Below are positions 43,975 to 55,539 of a stretch of DNA of 64,000 nucleotides, piece after piece. The translations under genes were made by a program, and so were the position numbers. Position 1 is the first letter of the stretch. Every line of letters starts with the position of its first letter. Source of the stretch: Erinaceus europaeus (Eukaryota > Chordata > Mammalia > Eulipotyphla > Erinaceidae); assembly GCF_950295315.1 (NCBI RefSeq), contig NC_080164.1, positions 59,490,003 to 59,554,002 of the forward strand, given 5' to 3'. The notes under the pieces were generated by a model that was not told the DNA's origin, searched no databases, and saw only the letters and a list, made by a program, of their open reading frames with translations.

Positions 43975-44300
43975 ACCACACCACAAGCATCATAATTAAC
44001 TTTAATAATTATAAATGTAAATGCAGACAAGCCACAAGGTTTTAATGGTGTGCCACATGCTTCTGCTAATTATTTTAGAGTTTGGACACATTCAGTGCCA
44101 GCTAATTATAAACCCTGCTATGGAAATCATCTGTTTATATTAGACTTATTGATCTCTAGTGTTTAAGCAATATGAAAAGGGAAATCTACAATGCTGGACC
44201 ATCTGCTTTGTATTCCTAATTGCTTTTAAGGAATCAAATATATAAATAGTCAGCTTTTTATATATTGTGTTTCAGAGTCTTTCAATAAATAAATTGTGCA
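43975..44300. promoter_or_regulatory. Candidate conserved non-coding element, homeodomain-motif rich
   Basis: Unique DNA with many TAATTA/ATTA words (CATAATTAACTTTAATAATT, CTGCTAATTATTTTAG, GCTAATTATAAACC, CCTAATTGCTTTTAAGG) between more complex words. Suggestive of an enhancer, but AT-richness alone could produce some of these. Confidence 0.3.
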
Positions 44301-45201
44301 AACTCAAGTGAATTTTTAAAAAGTCTACATGTAATATTTCTTCCTGGTTTCTGCAAGGATTCTTTATCCTTTTACCACATGGTGCCCTCCTCTAGCCCTC
44401 TGTAGATCTCTACAACATCTTATTTACACCCAGAGTTCACAATTTGGTCAAGGTAGCTAACACTTTAGAAGTTTACCACATTTTAATTACATATTTTCTT
44501 GAATTCTTCCTCACCATGCCCATTTCTTTATGAGTATGAGTATTTCACATTTATTTCACACTATAGGAAGATACCAGAGATTAAATGCCCAGATGAATAG
44601 TTCTTCCAGTAGGAGAGATTTAATTCTATGACAAATTGAATCTATTGATACATGAACTTAGAAGTTTGGCTAGGTGAGACCAGAGAAGCTTTACCTCTCA
44701 TAATTAACAGGTCTGGTAGACATGTCTTCTTTCAGATGAATCTTGTGATTAGACATGGAGGTTGGATTTAAATGAAGAATTGACATCCTAGAGTGAGATT
44801 TATTTCATCTATCATTGTCAAGAAAGCTCAAATAATTTGCTAAAGAATACTCAAAATATACTTAAAAAATAAGCTTACTTATCCTTACTTATCCTTTGAG
44901 ACATTCATATTAAAGACTAGAATTTTTGGCTTACAAAAGTCATTTTTACTATTCTATTATTCCTAGTAGTCTTTTTCCTGATATTCTGTCACCAACAGCA
45001 GTAGATTTCCTACCAACAGTAATAATTAGAATAATTCTTCTAGCGTTTGCCATTGCAATATAAAAGTCAGTACATAACCTCCTGAAATTTAATATCTTGG
45101 ATTAGCTTCACATTACTTAATATAAATGTGAAATAAACCCTGGTTAGGTTTAATCTAGTTCTTTTTGTCATAAATTGTGAATTTTGTAGTAAGGGATTGA
45201 T
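44301..45201. other. Unique interval
   Basis: Non-coding, nothing recognised. Confidence 0.5.
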
Positions 45202-45214
45202 AAAAGAATAGTTA

Positions 45215-45423
45215 TCAGGGGCCAGGTGGTGGCGCTCCTGGTCAGCACACATATTACCATGCTCAGGCCTAGGGGTTTGAGTCCCTGCTTCCTCCCACCT
45301 GTAGGGGGATGCTTCACAAGTGGTAAAATAGATTGGCAGATGTCTCTCTTTATCTTTCCCTCCCTATATCACCCCCCCACAAACATAGTTTTTCTCTGTC
45401 ATGTCAAATAACAAAAATAGAAA
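45215..45423 (+). mobile_element. tRNA-derived SINE, GGTGGTGGCGC subtype
   Basis: GGCCAGGTGGTGGCGCTCCT head, GGGGTTTGAGTCCCTG B-box, GGGGATGCTTCACAAGTGGT body, A-rich end. Target duplication AAAAGAATAG(T/C)TA at 45202-45214 and 45424-45436. Confidence 0.9.
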
Positions 45424-45673
45424 AAAAGAATAGCTAGTAATCTGTCATCCCTTCATAATTATACCTTAAAGACCAACATAGAAATCTTAGAGAGGGTTGT
45501 AGTTTAATGAATAACTTCAAATTGTTGATGAAAATTGGTTCAATGAGGGCACTCACCTTAATTATCAAAATCAAAACTAAAGAAAAATAATGCAAGTAGC
45601 TTTACTAGTGCTTGTGAAGAACTGGTACACTCATCAGTTATATAAATGTAGACTTAATCAAAAACTACCTGCT

Positions 45674-45955
45674 GGGAGTCTGGCATAGCACAGCAAGTTA
45701 AGCACAGGTGGCGCAAAGTGCAATGACCAGAGTAAGGATCCTGGTTCAAGCCCTCGGCTCCCTACCTGCAGGGGAGCCACTTTATAAGCAGTAAAGCAGG
45801 TCTGCAGGTGTCTTTCTGTCCCCCTCTCTGTCTTCCCCTCCTCTCTCCATATCTGTCTGTCCTATCCAACAATGATGACAGCAATAATAACTACAACAAT
45901 AAAACAACAAGGGCAACTAAAGGGAATAAATAAAAAAACTTGATGTTAAAAACAG
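45674..45955 (+). mobile_element. tRNA-derived SINE (GTAGCGCAGCGGG family)
   Basis: GGCATAGCACAGCAAGTTAA head, CTGGTTCAAGCCCTCGG B-box, AAGCAGGTCTGCAGGTGTCT body and AACAACAAGGGCAACTAAAG end. Target duplication TACCTGCT at 45666-45673 and 45956-45963. Confidence 0.92.
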
Positions 45956-45963
45956 TACCTGCT

Positions 45964-47060
45964 AACATTAGTAATTTGATAACATACTTATTAAGTAACT
46001 ATTTATATGATTATATATATGGTGGTTATGTTAGAAAGTTATAATAGAGTTCCTTTGTTCCCTTTTTTCTTTGTGTGGTTGCTGCTGCCAACTGAGTCAC
46101 CTCCCCTCTGTTATGGATGAAGAAGGTGATTTGATAGTACATTTTTTTCCTTTTCTCCCTATCCCTTTAAATATTCAAAATGTTTACATTTGAATTTCAG
46201 TTGCTCTCCTAAATAAACTTGCCATTAATTCTTATTCTAATAACTTTCCTTACTTTGATTTAAAAAATGCTGCAACAGAATCTGCTGTGAATTGTGTTAT
46301 AAATATGCCCTTCTGAAATATTTAATTGCTCCTCAGAAAAGGCTGTACTTATTCTACTTTCCTCTACAGCATCAAATAGAAGTGTTGTTGTGCACTACTT
46401 AAGCTTTACACTGTGGAGAGCTGGTATTTCTGAGTTTTAATCTGACCGCATGTATTATAGTAGGTCAGGCTTTCTATATAATCTAAATTTATTCTTATCA
46501 GAGCTACAGGTTCCCTTCAGCTGTGTCAAAAAGAAAGTCTTCAAAGTCAGGGAAAATCAAGAGTTTCTTAAAAGATGCTTTACATGTCTTGTGTTTTTTC
46601 AGACCTTCAAAGGATGTTAAAAATCAAGAGAACACAATTGACAACTACATTATCACAACCTTTTTCATATTACTACCATTTAAATTGAATAATATTGTTT
46701 AATGGGCTTTGTAAAAGCAGTCCTCCCTTGGATCTGACACTCTAACATGATAATCTTTCTTTCTTATTTAAAATTTCAACAGTCCAATGTTAATTATAAC
46801 ATTCATTTCCATTAGGAGTTTAGGGACACTGATATTTCATATTTGGTTCATATAGCCTTCATCAAATAATTTCTTTAGATTTCTCTCTTGCCATCAACAA
46901 GTTATGGTAATATTCTATCATTTAGTTTCAGACTATTGGTTGTATGAACACTAAAAATAGAAAATTATTATTAGATAATTTTATGTAAATTTAGAATGTT
47001 TCAAAGAGGGGGTTTGTCCATTTCTTATGATCTTTTACATAAACCTAAACACCTTACCAT
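45964..47060. other. Unique interval
   Basis: Non-coding. 46060-46460 is slightly less AT-rich but shows no exon-like frame. Confidence 0.45.
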
Positions 47061-48015
47061 TAAGTGCACAAACATTCTAGTTTCCCTCAATTTATCCTTT
47101 AAAGGCAAAGGCTAATAGCCAAAATATATAAAACACTCACCAAACTAAGCAACAAAAAATTAAGCCCATCCAAAATTGGAGAGGATATAAACAGAATATT
47201 CACTAAAGAAGAGATCTAAAAGACCAATAAACATATGAGAAAATACTCCAAGTCATTGATTGTCAGAGAAATGCAAATAAAGACAATGAGATACTGCTTC
47301 ACCCCTGTGAGAATGTCATACATCAGAAAAAAATATCAACAGCAAATACTGGAGAGCCTCTAGGGAGAAAGGAACCCTCCGGCACTACTGATAGGAATGA
47401 AAATTGGTCCAATATCTGTGAAGAACAATCTGAAGAACTCTCAGAAAGCTAGAAATGGACATTCCCTACGACCTTGCAATGATCTCCTAGGGACATATTC
47501 TAAGGAATCAAACACACTCATCCAAAGAGATCTCTGTATGCCTTTGTTCATAGCAGCACAATTTGTAGTAGCCAAAACCTGGAGGCAACCTAGGTGTCCA
47601 ACAACAAATGAGTGACTAAGAAGGTTGTGGTATATATACACAGTAAAATAATACTCAGCTATTAAGATTGATGAGTTCTCCTGCTTTACTTTATCTTGAA
47701 TGGGGCTTGAAAGAATCATGTTAAATGAAATAAACCAGAAAGTGAAGGATGAATACGGGGTGGTCTTCCTCATGGACAGAAGTTGAGAAATAAAGAACAG
47801 AAAGGGGAAACACAAAGTACACCTTGGTCTGGATTTAGTGTAGTGCACTGAAGTAAAGGACTCTCAGAGGGGTAGGGGGACATCTAGGTCTTGTTGCATG
47901 ATGGTGGAGGAGGACCTAGGCTGAGGATGGGAGTGCTTTGGAGAAAATTGAGAAATTTTACACATGTATCAATAGCTGTATTTACTGTAAACCATTATTC
48001 ACATCAATTAAAAAG
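47061..48015 (+). mobile_element. Old L1, 5'-truncated, sense (ORF2 C-terminus plus 3' UTR)
   Basis: AGGCTAATAGCCAAAATATA, AATGCAAATAAAGACAATGA, ACATTCCCTACGACCTTGCA, AGCAGCACAATTTGTAGTAG, GGTATATATACACAGTAAAATAATACTCAGC-like text and a short 3' UTR ending TTTACTGTAAACCATTATTC, ATTAAAAAG. It represents an older L1 lineage with a 3' UTR unrelated to types A and B. Frameshifts break ORF2. Confidence 0.88.
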
Positions 48016-48242
48016 AAGAAGCAAATCTTCTTATTACTAGTTCTTAGTTTCTTCACATTTAACCAAAGACAGTGCTTGTCATTATAAGGATTCAAGTCTT
48101 GCTAAAGTACTTTTTATGATTTTAATATACATTTAAATACTTATTGGTGTTCTTATACAAACCAGTTATTAAAAATGAAGAATTTTTATATTGAGCTACA
48201 TGGAACTACATTTTTGTAGGTTGAAGAAAAAAGCAACCCAAG
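48016..48242. other. Short unique interval
   Basis: Nothing recognised. Confidence 0.5.
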
Positions 48243-48340
48243 GGACTAGGAGACAGTTCACCCAATAGAAGTTGTGCCTGCCAAACATGAAATCCTGGGT
48301 TTGAGCACTACAGTATAGGGGAACTATAAGGTTGGTAGGG
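48243..48340 (+). mobile_element. Degenerate tRNA-derived SINE
   Basis: GGGACTAGGAGACAGTTCAC head and CCTGGGTTTGAGCACTACA B-box. Related to the old groups at 10600 and 11910. Confidence 0.55.
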
Positions 48341-50584
48341 TGGTATTGTGATTATCTATCTGTTGGATCCATCTACACACACATATAGCTAGAAAAAGAA
48401 GACTGAAAAAAGTTGACCTGAGAATGGTGAAACTGCACATAGATAAGCCCTTGATTCTGCAGGGGACAGGGGGTGGTGACTGAGGGGCTAGGGTGGGGGG
48501 AGTAATCCAAATATTTATGTGGTATAACTTAATGTCTTCTAACAATAGCCTTTTCTTTAATGTATTTTCTTATAATTAATTACAGTGGACCCTTGAAAAG
48601 CATGTGTTTGAGCTGTTTGGATTGACTATGTGAAGATGTTTTTGTAAGAAAATAATGTAAATTTAAGATACAGTACTGCAAATATATTGTCTTCCTTATG
48701 ATTTTCTTAGCATTTTCTTTCCTGTAGCTTACTAAGAGTACAGTAAATAATGCATAAGGCATAGAAAATAGGTGCTAATTAGATGCCTTACATTATTAAT
48801 AAATCTTTGTAGCTAGTTAGTTTGTTATTTGTTGTTCAGGTTTCATGGAGTTTAAAGTTAAATGTAGATTTTTAAATGTGAAGGAAGTTGGTGCTTTCAG
48901 TCTCAATAGGTTGAGCCAACCATATCTTTTCCTACCTTCACTATGGTAACATAAGAAAAGGAATCAAAAGTCATAAAATAAGTCTAGATAAAAATGTATG
49001 ACGTGTCAATTTTTTTCATCCATAAAATGGGAAATTTGACATGTACTTGCATAATGTTTTTACTTTGGCAACTACTGACCTAATTACTTTATGGACTCTG
49101 TATTACATGTTGCAAAGTTACTTTTCATTCTGATAAAACCATTTATAAAACCCATGGGTTTCCCTTTAATAGAAAGATCCCCTTTGAGAATGGGTTCAAT
49201 TGGGTAGATTTAGTCTGTCAAATCTAAATCCTATAGGATTACCTGTATGTGTATACTTTGATTATTGACAGTCTTGCTTGTGAGTTTATAAGCAAAACTG
49301 GCAGACTGACAGTGAAATTTGTAACTTCTAGTAGATAGTAGATATTTAAAAGAAAGGTGGTCTGCAGTGCTGATTTATATTTAATGTATCATATTTCTCA
49401 AAGTTTTATAGATATCACTGAATACACTGATTCATAAAAAAACTATTTTGAAAATGTTATTTAAGTTGCATTACACATTTTCTGTCCATTCACTTTAATA
49501 TGCTCTGGCTAGGCCTTGAGTTCTTAGAGATTTGAATTTATTAACTTCATATCCTATAGTTCCCTGTGAACTCACACTTAGAAACTACTGTGGCTATTGA
49601 TTTCACACACATTCTAGATTCTATAATAATTTCAATATTAGTCACCTGGAAGGAGTTAAACATTATCAGAATATTATATCTGAAATTTATACTCATCTCA
49701 TGCTTTAATTTTTTCATGCTTTAATTTTATAACATATATACACTACTTATTTGATTCTTAGTGAAATAATTTAAACTCTTATTTCTAATTAGTATTAATA
49801 ACAATACTAACTTCAGTTTTAAGTATGAAAATATTTCTTCAATATGGATTTTCTTCAATAAGGATTGAGTCACTTTAGTGTAAGGGTTTAATCAGCCTCT
49901 AGTGAGATTGTAGTGTCCTCCAAATATACAAAATACAAGACGAGATAATTGAATTTGACCTCAGGAGTTTTAAAAATACTACAACCTGGGTATGCATGCA
50001 TGTATACTCAGATGATTAGGTTAAATTGTCATGTACACAATTCACAGAATTCTTGTGTTTCAAACCTTATCCAAAATGTTTTCAGATAGTGACAATACAG
50101 ATGCTCCCTTCTGTTATTTTTAAGCAGGTGCAATAAGGAAGAGATAGCTGTGCCATTTCACATTATTCCTTTCCTAATATAAGGAAGCTCCCAAACTAAT
50201 TTTTTAGTTTCTGCCAAACACATTGTGAAATAGTCAAGATATTAAACTCCCCTAGGTAGAGAGGAACTTGAACTGACCTCCAACTGTACTGGGGCTTCTG
50301 AGGAGATATAATTAGAGTTCATGGGATGAAATCAGGCTCTCCCTGTTAACATTTGGTTCATTGCAGAAGTCTTGGGGTGGGGGAACAATTGGGAATATTT
50401 TAGAGTCATAAAGTAAATGTTAGGTACCAAACTTTCATCTTCTTAGATAACTTGATGGAACGGGTTAAAAATCTCTATGTAGATCACTGAAGTTTTATAA
50501 TATAAGATGACCTTAGGAACTGTCATCTCTCTTGAATTTATATACAAAGAATTCAAAGTAAAGGTTTTCTAGGTTACACTTCTT
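48341..50584. other. Unique interval
   Basis: AT-rich non-coding DNA. No repeat or gene recognised. Confidence 0.45.
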
Positions 50585-51000
50585 TTTTCAACCCTTTGTC
50601 CTGTCAGCTCAGTCCTTGATATCTTCATCTGCCGACATGCCCAGATGTGCAGTGAATGTTGATTTGAGCTGGCCCCTCAACCCCTCCCTGCTGGTGTCAT
50701 TAAAACCAGGGAGGCAGCGGCTCCCCTGGCATCTTTGGCACGGCTTGGCTTTACACTGCGGACTAAATTATTGATGAAGAGCACTTCTGTCGCAGTGTGT
50801 TTTACCCACCTTTAAATGAAACAGTGCGGATTGAGCTGTCACTGCCTCCTCACTCCCTGCAACTTCTACATGACATTTATGATGTGGTTCAGATTGCACT
50901 GAAGCAATTAATTTCCAGTGGAGTCTGCACTCAGAATGAAGATCCCTGACAATTACCAAGGGCTGGTTTCTCAATGAGCACATGACACACTCATCAATAC
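50585..51000. promoter_or_regulatory. Candidate conserved non-coding element, GC-richer island
   Basis: About 400 bases of complex, non-repetitive DNA clearly richer in G+C than the AT-rich flanks, with words such as GGTGTCATTAAAACCAGG, GACTAAATTATTGATGAAG, TTTACCCACCTTTAAATG and CACTGAAGCAATTAATTT. A minus-strand frame of 79 codons exists but lacks exon support. Best enhancer-like candidate in the window; no alignment was possible. Confidence 0.45.
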
Positions 51001-52253
51001 TGTACACAAAAGAAAAACATCACAATACATGTAAAAGGGTCTCTGGGATTTGTGATCCTTTCCTCCTTCTCAAACTGAGTTCTGGATTCCAAAAGTTTAT
51101 TTTACATTTTACATTTGCTTGTCTCTCTGTATTTTTCTTAAAAGATGGGTTGATTTACCTATGGGTATGTATTGTAGATGCCTACCAAAATTTTTATTAA
51201 AATTTGACTACAGTAGATATTTTTCCTGTATGCTATTTTGAACTATTTGTTTTTGCCAATGAAACAACCTTTGAGATTTACATTCAGATTCTCAAGTGAT
51301 TCTGTAACCCCACTATATTTTTTTCAGGCCATCCAATGAATAAAATAAACAGTATATACATGCATATGTATTTTCCTGTGCATGCATACATTTACTTAAG
51401 TATGCATACATATGTGTGGTGTGTATGTATGAATGTTTTCAAAAGGTGTAATATATATTTCTAAATATGTAAAATTTGATATTTAGTCAATTATAAATTT
51501 CATGTCTCTTTAAAAATTACAAAGACAGTAATTTTAGAGAAGAATAGGCTTAGTTATTTAGTATTTTAAAAGTATGCACTTCTACTATTTTTGAGAAGAT
51601 GAGAAATCCTCTACCTAGGCTATTCATATCACTTTTACTGAATAGATTTTAAAAATATTTGTAATTACTCTATTCTTCTGAAAGCTTGAATATAAATTAG
51701 TCTCTTAAATAAATATTTCCTTAGGTTTTTATGTTTGCAGTACTTTCTGTAGTTAACTTTTCACTCATAAATAGGTTTCTGTTTTTTTCCAAACTGCTTC
51801 ATATTCAATAACAGTGTAATGTGAATTAATGAGTATTTAATTTTCAAGATAGTTCTCACTTAAATATCAGTGCTTCAGAGCCAGTGGTTAAGCTATAAGA
51901 GAAAAAGTAGAATCATTTTGTGCTGTGGTGCTTTTGGGGGAAGCAGCTGTGTCATTTTCTTTATTGCAAAGGAATCATTTAGCTAGGCACTAAGGAGTGG
52001 AGACTTCTGTTGGTAAATGTCAGGCAAGATTCAGAAAATAGCATGTAGGAGATTGTAATAATGGTAATGGAGGTTTTAATTTGAACAAATATATAGTGTG
52101 TATTGTTTAATATGAGTATACCATATGTGCTATATGTAATGCATAATACACATGTAAAATATAATGTATCAATCAGATATTTGTGTCTGAATAACTCCAA
52201 GAGGTATCACTGAGACCTCAATGAAAATACAGCTGTCAAAAGGTGTTTTACAG
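51001..52253. other. Unique interval
   Basis: Non-coding. 51345-51430 is rich in alternating TATA/TGCATA words. Confidence 0.45.
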
Positions 52254-52530
52254 GGGTTGGATTATGTTGCATCTAGTAGAGTGCATACATCACCATCTTC
52301 AAGGACTTGGGTTCAAGTCCCAGGTCCCTACCTGCAGGGGTAGGGCAGAGGGAGTTTCATGAATGGTGAAATAGTGCTACAAGTGTCTTTCTTCCTCCCT
52401 TTCCCACTTCCTTCTCAATTTCTTTCTGTCTCTTGCAAAAGAAAGAGGGAAAGAAAGAAAGAGAAAGAATGAATGAAAGAAAGAAAAGAAGAAATAAAGG
52501 GAGAAGGAGAGAAAGAAAGAAAGAAAGAAA

Positions 52531-52567
<37 letters not shown>

Positions 52568-52720
52568 AGGAAGGAAGGAAGGAAGGAAGGAAGGAAGGAA
52601 GGAAGGAAGGAAGGAAGAAAGGGTAGAATAGAGGAAGAAAAATGCCACTGGGAGTGGTGCATTTATCAGGTAGGCCTCAAGCCACAGCAATAATCCTGGT
52701 GACAATTAAAATAAGTAAAA
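52254..52720 (+). mobile_element. tRNA-derived SINE split by a giant internal microsatellite
   Basis: Head GGTTGGATTATGTTGCATCT, B-box GGGTTCAAGTCCCAGG and body CCTACCTGCAGGGGTAGGGC; then the purine tract at 52437-52622; then the 3' domain GCCACTGGGAGTGGTGCATT, CAGCAATAATCCTGGTGACA. The microsatellite therefore expanded inside the SINE, not after its end. Confidence 0.82.
52437..52622 (+). repeat. (GAAA)n to (GGAA)n purine microsatellite
   Basis: About 185 bases of almost pure purine: irregular GAAA, then regular GAAA, then about a dozen GGAA units. It produces spurious Lys/Arg/Glu and Ser/Phe ORFs. Confidence 0.95.
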
Positions 52721-53754
52721 GGGTATTTGTATATGACAATATTAAACTTCATGTGCCCAATGTCCTTAGTAAATACACACTTCCAACATTTGTTTAGTGA
52801 GATGGGCCAAAAGATGGACGAATACTACTGTGTTTGCTCAAAATAAATCTGATGTTTTTTAGTCCTGTTGAATTCAAGATAAACAGAAGAAAAAGTATCA
52901 TCCATTAGACTGGAGATTTGATTTCATTCTTCATTTTAAACCTATTTATAATTCTCGATCACCTTTTCTATATGTCAAGGAGTTAGACAAGATAGGTTTA
53001 AAACAAATCTTAGCATTGCCTGCTCTTGACTCAAACATTATGTACATTTCAGATGAGGAAGAATGTAGTCTATTTTGACCCTTCATTTGCTTAAAGTCAT
53101 ACCTCTTAGAAATGAAACCTTTTATCACTTTTGATAGAATGTTTATCACTTTTTGATAGAATGTTTTGTGCACTCACTTATATAAAAATAAGTTTATAAT
53201 AGCAATGCTATTTGAAGATTTCCTTTAGTAAATTGTATCCATTAGACTTTATAGGTATATGAGAAAAATTTGAAATACAGGAAAAAGAAAGTTGTAGTTG
53301 TGATATGCTTTAAAATTAATGAAAGTGAAACATCTTTTCTATGTACACTGTCTTTAATAGCCATCACATAATGGTTGGCACTTTCTCCTTGACACTTTAC
53401 AATAACCATGTGACATTATTAATAATCTCATTTAATAAAGAATGAAATGTAAGGTTTAGAAAGTTTGCATGATTTGAATTCAGGTCACAAAGCCAAGTAT
53501 CAAAGTTACTTCCTGACATCAAATTCCAGTATCTTGTTATTTTACTATATTAATTTTTTAAAATTTTCTTCTATGATTCACTGGTAAGGGAGGTTGCTCA
53601 GCAATATAAAATCTCTCCTAAATTATGATTTTCTAGCATCTACCTTCCAGCTATGCATCAGAGTAACAAATTCAACACATGAGCAGGATGCCATGGGTGA
53701 TGACAAGTGCTCTGATGTCTTTCCCGATCTCATTTTCATAAAAAAAATAAAATT
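52721..53754. other. Unique interval
   Basis: Non-coding, nothing recognised. A 15-base local duplication (TTTATCACTTTTGATAGAATG) occurs at 53119-53165. Confidence 0.45.
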
Positions 53755-53840
53755 TAAAATAGGGAGGTTCAGCTGTAGAACTCAGGTATGAGACTTTGAG
53801 TTTGATTTCCAGCTCTAGAGTGAAAAAGAAGAGTATTTCA
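53755..53840 (+). mobile_element. Degenerate SINE fragment
   Basis: GGGAGGTTCAGCTGTAGAAC head and GAGTTTGATTTCCAGCTC B-box, short. Confidence 0.5.
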
Positions 53841-53844
53841 AAAT

Positions 53845-54032
53845 TACAGAAGCCAGACCTTCTACCTTCTGCAGCCCATTATGATTCTGAGACCATACTC
53901 CCTGAGGGATAAAGAATAGGAAAGCTTTCAAGGATAGGGATGGGATATGGAGTTCTGATGGTGGGAACTGTGTGGAATTGTACTCCTCTTATCCTCTGGT
54001 CTTGTCAATATTTCCATTTTATAAATAAAAAT
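53845..54032 (+). mobile_element. L1 3' end, type A, severely truncated
   Basis: AATTACAGAAGCCAGACCTTC, CCCTGAGGGATAAAGAATAGG, CTCTTATCCTCTGGTCTTGT, CATTTTATAAATAAAAATTT. Its last ~30 bases are also present, inverted, at about 62252-62283. Confidence 0.85.
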
Positions 54033-54148
54033 TTAAAAACCCACATTGTCATGGTGGCTCTATTTTAGTTTTAGATTTATGTGGTTCTTAATTTCTAAAG
54101 TAATTTATTTTAACTTATGCAGGAAAAGCTTTTGGTTAAACTGGTTCA
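54001..54148 (+). repeat. Left arm of inverted sequence pair
   Basis: Contains the L1 3' end plus flank: CCCACATTGTCATGGTGGCT, TTTATGTGGTTCTTAATTT, TAATTTATTTTAACTTATGC, AGGAAAAGCTTTTGGTTAAA. The reverse complement of 61208-62283, without its two SINEs, aligns along the whole 148 bases by eye with few changes. Confidence 0.8.
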
Positions 54149-54501
54149 GTTATCAGTTCCATTACTCTCTTCATTTGTTAACAATCTGGGACTTATCTAT
54201 TCACTTTCACATTGGAATCTACTTTTCTACTATCTACTGTAGAGAGGAGAGAACATTATCAACTGACACTTAAAATACACAGTTAATTTTTCAAAGTGCT
54301 TATTATAATTTATATAGAGAAAAAAGGAAAGCAACAAGTAACACAGTTATATTGTGGAGTTCTATAATATATACTAAAACATCATGATTGTTTAATATTC
54401 AGCTAATTAAGCAAAACCACTTCTATTTACTATATCTCTCCAGTATGTTATGTGTGTGCAAGAGTTTAAATTTTATTCTCATTTAATAATAATTCCTTTA
54501 G
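54149..54501. other. Unique interval
   Basis: Nothing recognised. Confidence 0.5.
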
Positions 54502-54623
54502 GGATTGAACGGTTGCACACCCAGCTGAGTGCACACATTGCTATGCACAAGGAGCAGCGTTCATACTCTCCCAGTTCCTACATGTAGGGGGTGGAGAGCT
54601 TCAAGAGTGGTGGAACAGAGCAA

Positions 54624-54625
<2 letters not shown>

Positions 54626-54656
<31 letters not shown>

Positions 54657-54686
54657 GTCTCTCTCTCTGTCTCTGTCTCTCTCTTT
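54626..54686 (+). repeat. (TC)n with TGTC interruptions
   Basis: Expanded CT-rich segment of the SINE body. Confidence 0.9.
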
Positions 54687-54897
54687 TTATTATCTTTTAT
54701 TATTTATTGGATAGAGACAGTCAGAAATCGAGAGGGAAGGGAGGGATAGAGAGGGTGAGAGACAGAAAGACACCCACAACACTGCTTCACCACTTGTGCA
54801 GCTTTCCCCCTGCAGGTGGGGACTGGGGGCTTGAACCTGGGTCCTTGCCGCATTGTAACATGTTTGCTCAACCAAATGCGCCACCACCGGCCCCATC
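54687..54897 (-). mobile_element. tRNA-derived SINE, antisense, nested
   Basis: TTATTTATTGGATAGAGACA, CAGAAATCGAGAGGGAAGGG, CCCCCTGCAGGTGGGGACTG, antisense B-box GCTTGAACCTGGG and antisense head GCGCCACCACCGGCCCC. The target was the host SINE's CT tract (TCTCTCTCTTT on both sides). Confidence 0.9.
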
Positions 54898-54986
54898 TCT
54901 CTCTCTTTATCTCCCCCTTACTACCTCTTCCTCCCTCAAAAAATTTCTTTCTCTGCTATCAAATTAAAAACAATACTTTTTAAAAA

Positions 54987-55523
54987 TTCCTTTAACTCAT
55001 GTTTATTTCGTTGACTGTCCTGACTCATATTACTGAGATCTTCTGAAATTAGTTGCCTGAGGTCTTGTAAAATGGGTTTGGTAAAGACTTTGGGACATCC
55101 AGTAAATTACTTTCAGACACTTCTTACTGGCTTATTATAATCATTGAGTTATAAATGGAATGTTTTCTTACTGGCTCAATATTTTTAATATGAAGACTAA
55201 ATGCATTTATTTGTTACAGGCATGATATCTAGGCAGTATGTTTTGAAAAGGTAATTTTTCTGGGGAAAAACTTAGATCAAACAGCATGATTTAGTGGAAA
55301 GAGACGGAACTTGAGTTAAAACGTGGTTCATATTAAGTTATTCTATTTATTTGCCCTGAAATTCCAAGTAAGTCAATTAACATCTGACAATTTTTCACCA
55401 TCTACAAAATAGGGATATATATTTATTAGATAACTTTATTAGAGAAATACTATAAGATTATTGCTATCTTAGTTGTACAATTTCATTTCCCCTAATACGG
55501 GCATACTTTAATCTGATATGACC
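54987..55523. other. Unique interval
   Basis: Nothing recognised. Confidence 0.5.
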
Positions 55524-55539
55524 ACTTTTCAGTTTTTTT
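55524..55539 (+). repeat. Target duplication of L1 copy 2, left
   Basis: ACTTTTCAGTTTTTTT, identical at 61161-61176. The reverse strand AAAAAAACTGAAAAGT gives an L1 endonuclease-type A-rich target. Confidence 0.92.

Larger units (their letters stand above)
54502..54986 (+). mobile_element. tRNA-derived SINE interrupted by an antisense SINE
   Basis: GGATTGAACGGTTGCACACC head, CAGCGTTCATACTCTCCCAG B-box region, GGGGGTGGAGAGCTTCAAGA body and a long (TC)n; resumes at 54898 with CTCTCTCTTTATCTCCCCC. Confidence 0.82.

Noticed and set aside
50768..51007. 79-codon minus-strand ORF in the GC-richer island
   Set aside because: No recognisable domain; overlapping regulatory interpretation is at least as likely, so no CDS was called.
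52357..52705. Long Ser/Phe/Leu and Lys/Glu/Arg ORFs
   Set aside because: Translation of a purine microsatellite; no stop codons are expected in such repeats in several frames.
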